Shown: positions 38,211 to 50,687, numbered from the stretch's first letter. The stretch: DNA of 64,000 nucleotides from CAJBLF01 sp041663325 (GCA_041663325.1 JBAZRN010000002.1:1-64000), one strand, 5' to 3'. Program-made: numbers and translations. The notes: generated by a model from the letters alone, not told the origin.

Positions 38211-41200
38211 CTATTTATTGTTTTTATTAATAAATGATTGAATCTCTGCCAGACTTGAGAAATATCTGACTTTCATAAGCTTATACGACATATATCATCT
38301 ATCTGTTTTGTAGATAGTATAATCTTTCCCATTTGAAGCTATATAGACTTGCGGAGTGAAACTCGTATCTACCTGATGACTTCGGATCTCTTGCGGAGGA
38401 TTTTTGCTATTGATGTAATTGCGAAGATCACTGATAGTTGCAAAATATCTCTTTACAGTAAATTCATTAGCGGTATATCACTGACTATCAGATTGGATGG
38501 TATAGAACTTCCCGTTTGGAGCTATATGTTTACTTGGGTCAGTATTGGTAAATGACCATGACGATGCTCCATAAGTATTGATATGGCAATCTCCAGGATT
38601 TTTACTATCGATATATCTGATAAGCGAATCACGATTTGCAAAGAATGTTATGACTTTAAACGTCGGAGAGGTATATGCCATTCTTGTGCTATCAAAACTT
38701 ACAGGATATTCCTTGCAGTTTGGAGCAATGTGGTTTCCCGTATCTATAGTTCATCATCCATTTGTGCCGATAGCTCAATTGATAAGATCTTCAAGATATT
38801 GCAGATTACAGTCATTAGTAAAATCGATTTCATCGGCAAGCATACTTTTCATGGTATAGAGAAATTCGTCAAATTTATTCGCATCTCCCGCATAATTTTG
38901 TACTAAACTATCATAGATGGTTTGAATAGTAGTTTTATCGTTATCTGATAACGTACATTCATTGTTTGCTGATTCGTCTTTCGTGGTTACATTAAATTCG
39001 AGCGTTCTATTAGCTATAGTAAGCAGGGAAGAAGCTGTTTTATTATAATCATTCTTTGATCTAACCGTGATATAAATTTTATCGCCATTTTGTACAAGAG
39101 CTCCAGTGCCTTTATCATTTCCATTTTTATAGAGAGTTCAATTGGCATCGACAGTAGCCCGAACGAATAATCAAGGTTTAATGCCTTCAAGGGTAATTTC
39201 ATCCGAATCATAATAAGTTCTCAGATTAGCATTTGTTTTTTCATCGAAGTTCCAAGTATCGAATTCTACGGCTTTGAAAGATCCAGTAGTGCTTCGAGCA
39301 GAGAAATTGCCATTTTTATCTTTAGCTTTTATTCTCCAGTAGTACGTATCGTTATTTATATTTTCACTATTTGGCGAACTCGAAGTTCCCGTTACGGTTG
39401 TAATAAATCCTGTGTCAATGATATCTATGAAACTGCTATCATCGGCGATTTCATACGCATATCATTCTAGTCCTGAACCTGTATCCGTGCTTGCTGTCCA
39501 TTCAAGGGTGATGAAGAACAATTCTTCACCGCTAAGTGGATAAGTGACAACTGGTGTGGTGGGAGGAGTTACATCAGATCCTTTAGTGGTAATAGTAAAC
39601 GCACCTGTTCCCAAGCCGATGGTTACCTGTCCTGTAATCGTTTGTGTGTATCATGAGCTGCTTTGCGCGATAGCTTTTACTTGGTTTCCATTATATACAA
39701 GCAATCAATTCGTTCATGAGCTGACTATTGTTGTTCATGAATAGATTTCCAATCGTCCAAAGGTAGTGATAGGATCGAAAATAATAGACGCTAAAACTCC
39801 AGTTTCAAGTCCTGCAATCGTTGTTGCGCTTCAGGTAAAAGTGTTGAATGGCACGCTGGTAAGATTAGCAAAAGCCAATGATCCAGTGGTAGGTGTTTGA
39901 CTCGCTCATCTTGTCGTTACGATAAATCCTGTAGTAACTGTTCAAACCGTTACTGATCCAGTTATGGTTTCATTATATCACGTGCTGGTGAGCACATATA
40001 TTTTCATAACATCGCCGTTGTTTACTGTTCAGGTAAGTCCTACATTACTTCCATTGATCATAAGATATCCAGATGCAGTGCTTGGATATAAGATCAATGT
40101 TCCCGTTACGGAGACATTAAGCACTCCTGCTGTATATATATTGGACGTATACCAGGTATTCAGCTGTGTTGAACCGCTTGATGCGAAGATCATTCCTTCT
40201 GGTGTGGTGTCTCGGATAGCAAATATTTCAGCGATATATTTACTTGCGTCATATTGTAATGGAATCTGAATAAGATTGTTTCCACTATCATATCTGACAG
40301 GAACTTTTTGTTTGTATATATTCAATCCAAATGCATAATTAACATGAGTATTTTGATATGATTCGAACAGGGTAGTAAATCAAGTATTAGTGCAAGATCC
40401 ATTAAGTAAAGTCGTTCAGTCTCCAGAAAGTGTTGGATTGGTAGCATATAAGCATGACATTGCAGTACTTCCTGTAGTTAGTGTCCCTCCGTAGGGGAAA
40501 AGTCCAGCAGTGCCAGGAGATAAATACGTGTCATTGCCAATCGTTCCATCAAAATTGGATCAGTTGTCAAATAGTTTCAATTCTCCATAATATTTATTGC
40601 CTAATGAACTATAGAGTGTCTTTATTCCTATAGTATTATGATAAATCATTACATCATTGAGCATATTCCCAGAGGCATTTTTGAAGTAAATACCTGCGTC
40701 ACTATTGTTGAAGAGAGCAGCTCTATTGATGACATTTTCTTTCGTAGTAAGATCTCAGAATATTCCGATAGTATTATTGTATGATTGGAAATTATTTATA
40801 GTATTTCGATTTGATCAATTAGCCAACCAGATTCCATATAAGCCATTGTTGTATGTCTGGGTATTGTTGATGACATTATAATTTGAAGAATAATAGAGAT
40901 AAATACCGGCGATAGCATTATTAAAAGCTTGAGTATTCATAATAGTATTATAAGATGAGCCTAGTCCAAGATACATTCCATACATTGAAGTATTATATAT
41001 CTGAACGTTATTCAGTGTAGTATTATTGGTTGTCCCATCAAATTTTATTGCAGTTTTCATTTTGGTAGAAGAAAGCATAACATCATAATAGTATCCATCA
41101 ATTTTTATAGTGTCTATGATGATATTGCGTTTGTTATCCGCATGTAGCATAGTAGCCATACCTCCTCGACCTGATTTAGTAAATCTTGTATTGTCGTTTC

Positions 41201-42851
41201 CTATAAGCGCGATACAGTTTCCGCTAAAAGCAAATCCATCGCCTGCTGTAGTGATAGTAGATCTATATTCACCGCCAGTGAGGATATAGAGAGTATGATC
41301 TTGAAAACTATAGGTAGATCAAAACGTGCCAGGATTGAGATATACTATTTGAAAAGCAGAAAGCGAACATCAATTCGTCTGCCAGTTTTGGGTAAAAAGA
41401 GATCCTGATCAAAAATATTGATTGACTAGTGATTGTTGAGCTGCTGGCAAACTAGATTCTGGCTCGGCGATATATCTTGTAGTGCTATAATCTGCTCCAT
41501 CACTGCCATATTCTTCTCGCAATGTTCCATTGTATCAAACGGGCATAATTTGCTTAAGGATATTCCCTCAAAAAATATATCTGATTGACCTTTTGCTGGT
41601 ATCAAAGCTTTGAGTTCATCTCAATACTCACGTTCGATTAGTTCCACTAAGCAGCCATTGTCCGCTTCCATTTTGCGGGTTAGTCATCCGGTCGTAAGAT
41701 AATCATGGATTCGTAGTGTCTATGCTTCCAGCAGAAATCCAAGAAGAAATAGGACTGCTTCCAGGATTTATATCAAATGTTCCTGCTCATCACGTAGCTA
41801 TTGTGTTATCAAAAAACTTTATCGTGCCAAAGAAGTCAATTTCTCCTGTAGAGAGATATACTCCCGTACCGTTGTTGTAGAGAGATGTATTGTTGATATA
41901 ATTTATTCAAGTAACGGGTGTAGGGTAAGTAGGGTTGATAGAGATACCATATCAAGTATTGTTATAAACCATGCTATTATTGATAATGTTTTCTTCACCT
42001 AGGATACTAATACCATGAGATATATTATTATAAAATTGTGAATTGTTGATAGTGTTATGATGAGAGTATTTATCAAAAACAATTCACTGAAGATTATTAT
42101 AGACGAGGAGATTATTGAATGTGCTATAGGCGACATTATTTAAAGCCATACCACCCTTATAGAGTATGTTATTATATATTTGACTGTCATATATATTAAC
42201 AAATGCCGAATTTATAATATATATACCAAAAGCAGGGATAGCATTATTGTATGCTTGGATATTGTTAAATGATATATTATTTCATCAGGAAACGAAAAAA
42301 GCGCCATCATAATAAGAGGCAACATCATGGATTCAGATATTATCGATAATGATATGTTGTATGTTAGTGATATTGATTCCTTCATTTATAATTACCTCGC
42401 CTTTACCAAGGAGAGCAGAACAGTTTCCATTAATAACTATAGGGCTGGTAAAAGTATAACTCCCTGAATTCATTATATAAATAGTATTGGCTGCCAATAG
42501 TCATCCAGTAAAATTTGTAGGAAGAGTAACTATACTATTTGTAGGTATACAGCTAGAATTCCATAGTCTTGTGTATGCAGTAGATCAAGCGCTTCCATCT
42601 CCAAACAGTGCATAGGTAATATTTGCGTCACTAGGACTTTGATCCCAAAAATCGCTCGTCAAAAAACCTCACCATTGCCAGCTTGCAGAAGTAGGTGTCA
42701 AAATATGTGAAGCCCCCCAAAGCATTCCAATAATCGCCAATGAAAAAACAACAAAAGCATGATGAATATTATTGTGAAAATGTTCAAAGAGTCATTCAGG
42801 ATGTTTGAGGTGTCCCGGTAAACCGAGGATAAAATGAAACGGTGATTTCAT
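38211..42851 (-). CDS. Giant surface protein with right-handed beta-helix
   Basis: A 1546-residue exported protein. One hydrophobic segment (HHAFVVFSLAIIGMLWGASH, residues 30-49) anchors or exports it. Residues about 130-760 hold two parallel beta-helix blocks with NosD/pectate-lyase-like coils, each with YNN or NNT corners, such as YNNGLYGIWLANGSNRNTIN. About 500 residues of Ig/fibronectin-III-like strands follow (VTYPLSGEELFFITLEWTAS, then DTYYWRIKAKDKNGNF). The C-terminus has three copies of a module around HIAPNGKFYTI and (N/S)KNPGDCHIN, shared with the next gene. More than 40 TGA codons. It may bind sugars or a host cell surface; that is inference. Confidence 0.88.
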
Positions 42852-42898
42852 ACTACATTACTTAATGATAAATGATTCGTAATTCGTAATTGAGTTAA

Positions 42899-45586
42899 TT
42901 AGTATTTGCTGGGATTGTTTTTGTTGATGTGATTCTTGAGATCAGAAAGTGTTTCGTAATATTTTACTTTCATGAGTTTATACGACATATATCATCTGTT
43001 GGTTTTATAGATTCTATATTCCTTGCCGTTTGGAGCTGCATACACTATAGGTATAAATACTGTATCTACGGTATGTGTCCAAATCTCTTTTGCAGGGTTT
43101 TTGATATCTATATATCTGACGATACTCTCCATAGAGTCAAAATATTTTGGACTAGCAAATTCTGTTGCAGAGAAACCGCCATATTGTCCTATAAGATGAT
43201 ATATCTTTCCATTTGGAGCAATGTGTCTCATAGGATCAGAGGTATCTGGTGATCGATAACTATTACCATAGGTATTGATATGGCAATCTCCTGGATTGTA
43301 ATAATCGAGATGTCTGATGAGTGATTCACGATTGATAAAATAATATCTATTGCTCATTTCAGGAGCATAATATGCTGCTTGTGTTCTATCATATCCGATG
43401 CTATATTCTTTGCAATTTGGTGTAATGTGGTTGCTGGTATCGATGCCTCAATCAAAACCAAGATCATCTTCGATCAACGAAAGAAGATATTCTAGCGTAC
43501 AGCTATCGCTGAGTGCTGATTCATCTTTTACCATACTTTGGAAGGTAGTTAAGAATTCAGAAAGCTTAGAGAGGTCATCATTATATTGATCCTTGAGATC
43601 TGCATAGATGTTTTGGATAACAAGTTTTTCTGCGGCGCTCAAAATACAATTGCTCTTTTTAGTAGTGACAGAAAATGTTCCTGTAAGTCCAAGGATATAC
43701 ATTTGTGAACTTACTGTTGTGTCATATTGATCGCTAGAAATCATTTCTATATATATACTATCGCTGGATGTTACCATACCCGTAGTTCATATACCTGTAC
43801 CATTGTTGATAAAGAGCATTCATTTGGAAATGCTTAGTAGGGTAGGTCATGTAAGTCCAAGAATCCAAATAGGATCCGATCTATAGACCTTATTAAGGTC
43901 TACATTTCTGAGTCGGATGGTTGGAGTGACAATCAAAATTCCTGTTCAGCCACCACAATATTGTGATGAAGTGGTAAAACTGACAGTAGCAGATGCGGCA
44001 GATATATTACCTACAGTATCTACAGCTAATATTCTCATATAGTATGTTCCCAAAGGAATCAACGAAACAGCAAGATTGGTCCCTGTAGTGGCGCTGGTTC
44101 AACTCAAGGTAATCCCTGTAGTCATTCCACTATTATTATAGATTTCGTATTTGTAATATGCTACTTGTGAACCAGCATCCGTAGAAGCGCTTCGTGTGAC
44201 ATTGAGCGGTGTAGATGGACATATATTAGCTCCATTGCTTGGGGTAATAATAACTGGAGTGGTCGGTGGGAGAGTATCTACATAAACTCTTTTGGCTGCA
44301 TCTATATAGGTGCATGTTCCTGTAGTATACGTACTTCCAAAATAATTCCATAAATTTGTATTGAGGAGGGTGATAGGAACGATAGCAAAATCAAAAATTC
44401 ATGTGCCTACATAATTACCTGAAAAAGGATTTTGCGTGAAATCTCAAGAGATAGTAAAATGTGTAGGTTCAGTAGCTCACAATTGAAGGGATATTTCTGT
44501 CTTGTTGGTATAATATGTTCCTAGTGATTGATTGATAACAGTGCTTCCGCTTTGTGATGCAAAGGTAATCTCTCATTGAAAGTCTGGATTGCACGCACCA
44601 GCAGATGCTGCTCATACGTGGAATGATATTTGACTTCCGCATTGAGGACCAGCGCCGCTTGGTCATTTTACGGTACATGCTGCTAGATAATCGCCTGTAG
44701 CAAGACTTGATCAAACAGTTCGTGTCCATGAGCTTGCACTGGTAAATACTCATGTTTGATAAATAGGGGATGATGATCCGGAAAGAAATACATTTAAATC
44801 ATATCCGCTTACACTTGCACCATAACAGGTAAACGTCATACCGCTACCATAGGGAAGAATAATATCTGGCGGAGCAGATGGTGAAGAGGTGAAATTTTGA
44901 CACCATGGCACATTCATATTGAGTTCGGCAATACCTCCATTAGTATCAAACATAAATCCTGTATGCACTCATCCAGTGGTGATAGTTAAGGTATGTCCAA
45001 AGGTCAATCAACTAAAAGTATTTCCAGTAAAATCATAATTTATTCCCGCTATCATACGAAAAGTTTGTCCGCTGAGATCGTGGTCTATTTGTCCGTACAC
45101 TTCATTAAGAAAAGGAACATATCATCAGCTTACCGCAGTACAATTAGTGTAAAACCCATTGGTCATAGTCATGTCTTCATATCCTGTTGCAAATATAGAT
45201 CAACTTAAGATAGCCAAATTACCAGTATCTAGAGGCCGCATTCTTCGCCCTCTTTGGTTGTTGTAATAGATCCCTCTGAGTTTTTCTGTACATTGAATAG
45301 CTTGCGCTCAGCTATTGATGGTAATGGTTTCTGAATATCCTGTTTCACTTGCTTGCCAGAAGATGATACCTACAAAATTATTCCCGCCAAATTTAAAATG
45401 GGTGTTGGAATAATATCAGACATTTAGCCAAGTAAACATGGTCGAAAGATTATTTTCAAATGGAATACTGTCCGCGTAGAGGAGTTTGAAAGTACTCGCA
45501 AAAATTCATAAAAAGAAAAATATTCCTAAAAGGATTTTACCTAAGTTAGGTATTCTGCGATAATTGCGCGTAAGTGTTTTAATCAT
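42899..45586 (-). CDS. Surface protein sharing C-terminal module with its neighbour
   Basis: An 895-residue exported protein. The N-terminal hydrophobic segment is LGKILLGIFFFLGIFASTFK (residues 18-37). It is followed by strand-rich, cysteine-containing repeats (TMTNGFYTNCTAVSGGYVPF; PSGAGPQCGSQISF) and an Ig-like domain (VDTLPPTTPVIITPSNGANI). The last 230 residues parallel the downstream 1546-residue protein: TTKKSNCILSAAEKLVI, NHITPNCKEYSIGYD, NPGDCHINTYGNSYR, HIAPNGKIYHLI, and a closing KTNRGYMSYKLMKVKYYETL. The 47-bp gap and shared module suggest tandem duplication and co-expression. Ligand unknown. Rich in TGA glycines. Confidence 0.85.
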
Positions 45587-45663
45587 GGTAATAATGAGAA
45601 GGAATAAACGTAATAGGTGATAGGTATATTACCAGTAAGTATATTCCCGCGAGATAAATAATC

Positions 45664-45706
45664 AAAAAAACACCGTCTTTACTATTATATTAGATTGACA
45701 GTGTTT
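45664..45706 (-). terminator. Terminator of murL (minus strand)
   Basis: Minus strand: ACACTGTC (45704-45697) and GACGGTGT (45677-45670) with a 19-nt loop and one G-T pair, then a T run. Confidence 0.65.
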
Positions 45707-45758
45707 ATAAAATAAGTTTAATATATGATTGTATGGAGTAGTTCGGTATCTATTTGAA

Positions 45759-47114
45759 CTATTTGGCTAAAATACTTTGGAATGGTTTTGGTATAGTTGT
45801 TTCTTCTGTATATAAAGTGAAAAGTTTTTTTTCGAACATCAGGAGTTCGTCTGGAGATAGAGCAGGTAAGACCTCTTTTTTGAAAAATTCCATAATCGGA
45901 GGAATCTGTGAATTATTCTCAATAGTTTTATAATATAAATACATCGCATACACTACTTCCTCATTGGTTCCCACACATTCAAATGGTTTGATGCCTTTGA
46001 TACCAAGAAGCTCCTTGTATAAAGGGATTAGTGTCTTATTATCATACAATTCCTGACCAAAAATCTTTTGCGTATCTTCGTCACTGAGAAATGTCCTCAA
46101 TGTCGTGTACACGAAGGCGCATTTTGGACAAACTCCACATCGACGATGGGCGGTAGTTTTATTGCTTTCTATGATTTTGAAATTATTGTTGCAGCTGCTG
46201 AAGATATCAAAATACTGCGGATATTGACTAAACAGTTTCGCTATGTTAAGTTCGTACATTCCTCTGAGTAAACTAAAATATTTTACATCCGGTGACAAAT
46301 ATTTTTTGAGATATTGAGAAAAATCTGATTCGAATTGATAACTTTTGCTTCGCTGATGATTGATTTCGATACCATTCAAGACCGTATTGCCTTCATTGGC
46401 GCTTTTTTCATTGGACATAATAATATATTTATACTCATAGAGATATGCGGCAATGGCAAGGACAAAAGCTATGATTCCGCTGATAGGGACATGTCCGTTG
46501 TAATATCATTGCTGATTCATCTCGAAAAGTTTAGGATCTATTGTCCTGGTCATAAGCAATCTTGGCGCTCAAATCTTATCTCCCACTACTTTATGAAGAT
46601 AATAATCTTTGCCGAACGTGGCGGTGTAAAACGGTATATTGAGTTTTTTAACGAGTTCTACGCTTACGAGACTATCTTTCCCTCATCCAATGGCAATCAT
46701 GGGAATAGAGGAAGAAGAGGAAAAAAGCTTTTGAGATGTTTTTTTATTCCCATTGACGAAGTTGATGAGTCACTGAGGTGAAAGTTTATTTCTAAAGAAA
46801 AATTCTCCCAATCATTGCGTATAAAAAGTTTTCCAAAATGTTTGCTGATCTTCGTTGAGTGATCAACTTTCTATAAGTAAATCTTTGGTAGGATAAAGCT
46901 TATAATAGCTGATTCCTATAGCCAAAGAGAGATGAAAGAGAAGGGTGTTCATTATTTCAGGATCTATAGCGCTAATAGGTTGAAGTTCAGGACAAGCAAA
47001 ATCGATAATCTCAGTAAAGTTTACCTCATGATCAAAGGAATAAAAAAAAGAAGCTTTGAGGGTGATAGAATCAAAGTCATATCAAGTGAAATAGAAGGTT
47101 TTGAAAGCTTTCAT
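45759..47114 (-). CDS. murL: MurL, UDP-MurNAc-L-Ala-L-Glu epimerase
   Basis: A 451-residue protein of the MurL family, which epimerises the terminal L-Glu of UDP-MurNAc-L-Ala-L-Glu to D-Glu using ATP. It carries a PP-loop-like nucleotide motif MIAIGGGKDSLVSVELV (two TGA glycines), then SNEKSANEGNTVLNGIEINH and QRSKSYQFESDFSQYLKKYL. RRCGVCPKCAFVYTTLRTFL holds a cysteine cluster, and KPFECVGTNEEVVYAMYLYY is the family end motif. I took ATG 47114 because the frame upstream of the internal ATG 46952 is clearly coding (MKAFKTFYFTGYDFDSITL). It is divergent from murD, its pathway partner. No racemase gene is in the window. Confidence 0.85.
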
Positions 47115-47147
47115 ATCTTATGCTATGGAGGAATAAATTGAGACTTT

Positions 47148-47175
47148 ACAATAGCCATTGAAGCCAAAAAATCAA
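47148..47175 (-). promoter_or_regulatory. Promoter of murL
   Basis: Minus strand: TTGATT (47175-47170), 16-bp spacer, TATTGT (47153-47148), 34 bp before the murL ATG. Confidence 0.55.
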
Positions 47176-47252
47176 GGATATAGTTAGATATAAAATCGTA
47201 GTAACAGAATAATCTAAAGTACTCTCAGTTTTTTTACTGTGATTTTTATACA

Positions 47253-47280
47253 TTGCATTTATTATCAAAAACACTATCTT
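47253..47280 (+). promoter_or_regulatory. Promoter of murD
   Basis: TTGCAT (47253-47258), 16-bp spacer, TATCTT (47275-47280), 37 bp before the murD ATG; divergent from the murL promoter. Confidence 0.55.
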
Positions 47281-47316
47281 CAAAGTAATAAAAGTCTTAT
47301 ATCCTAACTATGATAT

Positions 47317-48696
47317 ATGATAAGTTTTGATATTTTTAAAAATAAGAAAATTGCTATTTTGTGATATGGAAGAGAGGGGAAATCTTCTCTCCAATTTTTT
47401 CTAAAAATTTGAATTTCACCCAAAAATATAACTATTCTTGATGGAGCAAAAAAAATAGAATGATTGGCAAAAAACTTTGAATATATCAACCAAACCTTCA
47501 GTATAAATCCAGAATTTAATTTGGTATTTTGAGATAAATATTTAGATACCCTCAAAACATTTGATCTGATCGTGAAAGCGCCAGGAATCTCTCTGTATCA
47601 TAACAAAATTTACCCATACAGACACAAAATCACTTCTCAAACGCAAATATTTTTTGATCATTTCCAGGGAAAGGTCATCGCAGTTTCTGGTACCAAGTGA
47701 AAATCTACAACATCTACCTTGATATACGAAACGCTCAAACGCGCAAACAAAAATGTTCAGCTCGTCGGGAATATAGGGAATCCCGTCCTTGATTATCTCG
47801 ATATCAAAAACCCCGAATCACAAAAAGATGAGTATGTGGTATTCGAGGTCTCAAGCTATATGTTAGAATGACTCCAAAAAAGCAATTATATCAGTATTTT
47901 GCTCAATATTTATTCTGATCATATTGATCGGCATGAATGATTTGAGCATTATAAAGATGCGAAACTCAATCTTCTCAATGGAAGCACATACAATCTTGTG
48001 AGGGATGAGATAATAGATACCTATGATTTTAGCAAGCAAGCTGTCAAAGAATTATTTATTCATAAGTTCTGACACACAGGAGATTATACACACAAAGAGG
48101 GAACATTTTATGCAAAAAAGAAACAGATTTTTGATGACAAATCCATTGTTCTTCAGGGAGAGCATAATATGATGAACATTTGTGCGGTGCTTGGTGTCTG
48201 TGATATCATGAAGATAGACTATAAAATACTGGAAGAAACTCTAGCAGCATTCAAATGACTTCCGCATAGAATGGAAAATATCTGAATATATGGAGGAATT
48301 ATATGGATAGATGACGCCATTTCTACTACACCAGAAAGCACCATTCAAGCGATTCAAACGTTTGAAAAAAAAGTCGATACCATTTTTCTTTGAGGCACCG
48401 ATAGGGGATATGTCTTTGATGATTTGATAAAAAGTATAGTAGCGCATGGTATTAGAAACGTAGTTTTGTTCCCCGATTCAGGCAAAAGAATCTTCGAGGC
48501 AATAAAAAGAAAAGATGCAGGAGAGATAAGAATTTTTCAGACTGACGATATGAAAGAAGCAGTGAAATTCGCGTATAAATATACCAAAAACGGGAAGATA
48601 TGTTTGCTTTCTACAGCATCACCAAGTTATAGTGTATGGAAAAACTTTGAGGAAAAGGGTAATCTTTTCAAAAAGCATATAAAAGAATGAGTATAG
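47317..48696 (+). CDS. murD: MurD-type ligase (UDP-MurNAc-L-Ala:glutamate ligase)
   Basis: A 459-residue Mur ligase. The N-terminal Rossmann domain opens KKIAILGYGREGKSSLQFFL (Gly is TGA). The ATP loop is VIAVSGTKGKSTTSTLIYET with G125; its K-G-K Gly is TGA. GNIGNPVLDYL, VVFEVSSYMLEGLQKSNYIS, LLNIYSDHIDRHEGFEHY and LQGEHNMMNICAVLGV (Mur N-x-x-N-x-x-A) are complete. GLPHRMENIG and IDDAISTTPESTIQAIQTFE lie in the third domain. Its pairing with MurL suggests it adds L-Glu, like MurD2 of Xanthomonas, rather than D-Glu; the sequence alone cannot show which. A 24-bp gap leads to the next gene. Confidence 0.92.
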
Positions 48697-48720
48697 TTTT
48701 TTATTTATATATTTTTTTTG

Positions 48721-49365
48721 ATGAAAAAGATTTTCTTATCAGGGGTATTGTTATTATTGATGGGATTTACCTTTGCGCATCAGCCAAGACTTGTTTTTGA
48801 TATGCCGGCAGGACAGGTGGTGAATATACAAAAGCCTGAAGTCTCACAAGCATTTTACGGCATATTATCAGGACAAAAAGATATTTATAAAATAGCTTCT
48901 GATACGGGATTTTTGCTCTCTATCAATCTTGTAGTGCCAGATATTTCTGGTAGCAGAACTGATTTTAGTGTAGATGTACAAGAAGGAGATGCTGCTGTAT
49001 ACACAAGGCTCGATGGTACCAAATTTCAATGGACAAATTTTTTTGAACCTTTTGCCGGAGATATATATTTGCAGTGACCTAGCTTAGAAAGACAAGTAAG
49101 TCCATGAACGTACACTATCAGCGTTTCTAGTCCTGACAATCAAGGAAAATATTCACTCGTTATCGGGAAACTAGAAAGTTTCCCGCTCAATGAAACAATC
49201 CATACGTACAAAGTACTGCCAGAGCTTAAAATGGTATTTTTTGATAAACCCTGGTATACCGCATTTTGGAATATCGTCGGATGATTCTTACTAGGGACAA
49301 TTATCGTTCTTGTGGTATTGATTTGGGGAATAGTGAAAATTATAAAGTATATCAGAGATAGATAG
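48721..49365 (+). CDS. Exported protein with C-terminal membrane anchor
   Basis: A 214-residue protein with a clean signal peptide (MKKIFLSGVLLLLMGFTFAH, cut probably after FTFA). A beta-rich ectodomain of about 150 residues resembles pre-peptidase/PPC-like folds (DIYKIASDTGFLLSINLVVP; GPSLERQVSPGTYTISVSSP; GKYSLVIG). A C-terminal transmembrane helix (FWNIVGGFLLGTIIVLVVLI) precedes a basic tail KYIRDR. Function unknown. It follows murD closely and may be co-transcribed, so an envelope role is plausible. ATG 48721 preferred over the TTG three bases upstream. Confidence 0.7.
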
Positions 49366-49748
49366 AAAAGTAAGTATTAACTATCTAGAAAATTCGCAAT
49401 ATATTTCTCTCATAAACTAAATGACAAAAGAACGCACCATTATTAAATCAACATGAATGGTAGTCCTAGCATGAGAGACGCGTAAGCGGATTAGTACCTA
49501 TATATGTTCAGTAGAATAAGCATGATATTGCCCTAATGGTGCTTGATTTTTTTATCCAATATTTTTGTATCAAGACAAAAATATGGTCGTGGGGTTTGGG
49601 GCACGAAAAGCCCCAATAAAGTGATAGGGAGATTATATAGTGAGCACTTACGAAAACGCGACTTGACTTTACCAACTAAATAGCTAAAAGCTAGTTACCA
49701 ATTTTTTGGTAAAAAAACAAAAAAATAACTAAAAAAACAAAAAAATTT
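49366..49748 (+). other. Intergenic region, possible small ORF or RNA
   Basis: No known gene recognised. A 32-codon frame, 49421-49519 (MTKERTIIKSTGMVVLAGET...), reads through two TGA and ends in TAA. It is possible but unsupported. Downstream, GGGGCACGAAAAGCCCC (49604-49620) could fold, and TTACCAATTTTTTGGTAA (49695-49712) is a perfect inverted repeat before the next gene. Confidence 0.4.
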
Positions 49749-50033
49749 ATGCCAAAAACAATCAAAAAATTAATTTCAATCAGCGATGAAGCATTTACCC
49801 TACAATTGATTAAAAAGATTAACCAGGGTGAAAAGGTATCCATTTCCATCTCTTCAAATGGGAATGAGAAAAAAGTTATGAGCGGAGGAAAATCGGCATT
49901 CTCTTTCGATGTTTGCAGATGTGGTAATGTAAAATATAATGCAGTTTCAGTGATCCGTGACCTCTTGAAAAAGCATTATTCTGAAGGTCATTGGACTCGG
50001 AAAGATGTTGAGTCATTGGTGATCTTCGAGTAA
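49749..50033 (+). CDS. Hypothetical protein, 94 aa
   Basis: Not recognised. A small soluble protein: TIKKLISISDEAFTLQLIKK, EKVSISISSNG, SAFSFDVCRCGNVKYNAVSV, LLKKHYSEGHWTRKDVESLV. The single C-R-C-G cluster and His residues might bind metal, but no full ligand set is seen. No TGA codons among six glycines. It is followed by a strong terminator and appears monocistronic. The first ATG is used. Confidence 0.65.
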   Translation: MPKTIKKLISISDEAFTLQLIKKINQGEKVSISISSNGNEKKVMSGGKSAFSFDVCRCGNVKYNAVSVIRDLLKKHYSEGHWTRKDVESLVIFE

Positions 50034-50048
50034 TAGCAACAAGTAAAT

Positions 50049-50077
50049 AAAAGAGTCCTGAATTTCTGGGCTCTTTT
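50049..50077 (+). terminator. Intrinsic terminator
   Basis: AAAAGAGTCC (50049-50058) and GGGCTCTTTT (50068-50077) with a 9-nt loop and one mismatch. Confidence 0.75.
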
Positions 50078-50114
50078 ACTTTTCTCACAAAATTTTCCTT
50101 ATCTCATTTATCTT

Positions 50115-50142
50115 TTGAAACTTCATCTCAAATCATTATATT
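50115..50142 (+). promoter_or_regulatory. Promoter of the cysteine hydrolase gene
   Basis: TTGAAA (50115-50120), 16-bp spacer, TATATT (50137-50142), 39 bp before the ATG. Confidence 0.6.
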
Positions 50143-50180
50143 ACTTTTAGTGTAAAGGTTTTACTTATTATAACGGTTAT

Positions 50181-50687
50181 ATGACAGAAACGGCATTAGT
50201 GCTTATCGACTTTCAGACTGAATGGACTACCCCCGAAAGTGAATATTATGTCGGTGATATCCAAGAAGTAATTGCCAAAGTAAATTATCTTATCGACCAT
50301 TGCAGGACGAGAGGATACAAAATCATTTGGACTAAACATAGAGAAGCTGATTCATTGGAATATTTCTGACCAGACACTCAGTTCATCCCTTCGCTCAAGG
50401 TTGATGATACGGATACGATTATTTTCAAAAATAAAATTAGTCCTTTTTATAACACTTCACTAGAAAAAGAACTTGATGGTATCAAACAGGTTATCGTGTG
50501 TTGAATTCTCACAAACTTATGTGTAAGAAGCTTTATCCAAGATGCCTATGATAGAGATTTCAAAATTACCGTAATCAAAGACTGTTGTGTAGCGCATACT
50601 CCAGAAATACAAGAATTCACTTTTTATGATCTTGCTCAAACGAGAGAGGAAATAGATTTCACTGATTTAAAAGAATTTGTAGAATAA
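50181..50687 (+). CDS. Isochorismatase-like cysteine hydrolase
   Basis: A 168-residue isochorismatase-superfamily hydrolase, which includes nicotinamidases and similar amidases. The catalytic triad is visible: Asp10 in ALVLIDFQTEW, Lys in IIFKNKISPFY, and Cys in VIVCGILTNLCVRSFIQDAY. Its C-G-I-L-T-N-L-C-V pattern has the Gly as TGA and the usual cis-peptide position. The metal-binding D-x-H of nicotinamidases is not evident, so the substrate stays open. Monocistronic, with its own promoter; convergent with nrdR. Confidence 0.88.

Noticed and set aside
46335..46781. Plus-strand reading frame of 148 codons
   Set aside because: Antisense shadow of murL.
46952..46952. Internal ATG as the murL start
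   Set aside because: The frame upstream continues with family-like sequence to ATG 47114, and a matching promoter lies just before that.
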